Translations under genes and position numbers: made by a program
The notes under the pieces: model-generated
What the model saw: only the letters and a program-made list of their open reading frames with translations
The model's database searches: none
Told to the model about the DNA's origin: nothing
Shown: positions 63,786-64,000 of the stretch, piece after piece
Layout of the letters: the number at the start of each line of letters is the position of its first letter
Numbering within the stretch: the first letter of the stretch is position 1
NCBI RefSeq assembly: GCF_030068615.1
Contig: NZ_JASJOC010000002.1
Location: 186,001-250,000, forward strand
Origin: Halostagnicola sp. A-GB9-2
GTDB lineage: Archaea; Halobacteriota; Halobacteria; Halobacteriales; Natrialbaceae
DNA length: 64,000 nucleotides
Direction of reading: 5' to 3'

Positions 63786-64000
63786 ATTTCTCGATGCGCG
63801 TGCGCTGGAAGCCGAAACGGCGTCCCTTTCTCGGCCTCGAGCAGTGAGTCGTCCGTTCGGGGTCCAACCGGAAATCGTTGCACCGAACACTCGCTGAATT
63901 CTAGACGACTGCGGTCCCATTGGCCGCCGAAAGGGGAGAATTATACTATATAAAGATACTGCCGATATTTCGGAAAACCGCAATACGGAACGGATCCGTT

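Overview
The window is a GC-rich chromosomal segment from a halophilic archaeon (class Halobacteria), most likely a member of the Natrialbaceae. The evidence is consistent across it: strongly acidic proteins, very frequent CTCGAG hexamers arising from Leu-Glu codon pairs, Tat-type signal peptides on secreted proteins, short or absent mRNA leaders behind TATA boxes, archaeal Cdc48, SecE, Spt5, Pelota and X-family polymerase genes, an intron-containing tRNA-Trp, and a haloarchaeal gas-vesicle cluster. The assignment to family is inference; the assignment to Halobacteria is secure.

Layout: 0-2.5 kb holds three secreted acidic or Asn/Gln-rich proteins, two of them divergent from a regulatory-looking intergenic region. 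2.5-8 kb has larC (nickel-pincer cofactor), a Cdc48 ATPase, a small membrane protein and an EamA transporter. 8.2-14.8 kb is a complete five-gene oligopeptide/dipeptide-type ABC importer operon on the minus strand. 15-24 kb is rich in nucleic-acid enzymes (RNase H, endonuclease V, PolX, Mut7-C, two PHP proteins) with a HAD phosphatase and an AN1-rhomboid protein. 24-25.2 kb carries the secE-spt5 operon plus two overlapping tiny acidic genes. 25.4-33.1 kb has a fused YcaO cyclodehydratase, a lipoprotein, aldehyde dehydrogenase, cupin, guaB and a DUF5794 membrane protein.

A tRNA-Trp gene with a 102-nt intron lies at 33.15-33.32 kb. The intron matches the haloarchaeal box C/D guide RNA that directs methylation of C34 and U39, and both guides can be read base by base here. 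Immediately downstream is a 2-kb, partly AT-rich scrap of mobile DNA: a truncated Tat protein reading into the tRNA gene, a frameshifted fragment, a stand-alone DEDDy exonuclease and a frameshifted DUF7692-like gene. 35.4-44.2 kb holds a polysaccharide-lyase-like protein, two paralogous zinc alcohol dehydrogenases, a DUF192 protein, a glutathionyl-hydroquinone-reductase homologue and a HAD protein.

44.3-49.5 kb is a gas-vesicle operon gvpF-G-H-I-J-K-L-M on the minus strand, but with no gvpA, C, N, O, D or E anywhere in the window. 49.8-52 kb is an ABC-2 type export operon. 52.3-53.9 kb encodes a membrane-anchored protein with two winged-helix DNA-binding domains. 54-64 kb contains uracil-DNA glycosylase, a NikR-type regulator, a YdjM-type membrane protein, heme A synthase, purF, pelota, an isopropylmalate/citramalate synthase and a Tat-exported PQQ-propeller protein. 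Two 76-bp elements with terminal inverted repeats bracket the udg-nikR pair.

The most unusual items are the gvpA-less gas-vesicle cluster, the membrane-tethered tandem winged-helix protein, the twin 76-bp inverted-repeat elements, the duplicated 3' end of spt5, the split small-protein gene with a 37-bp duplication, and the island beside tRNA-Trp.
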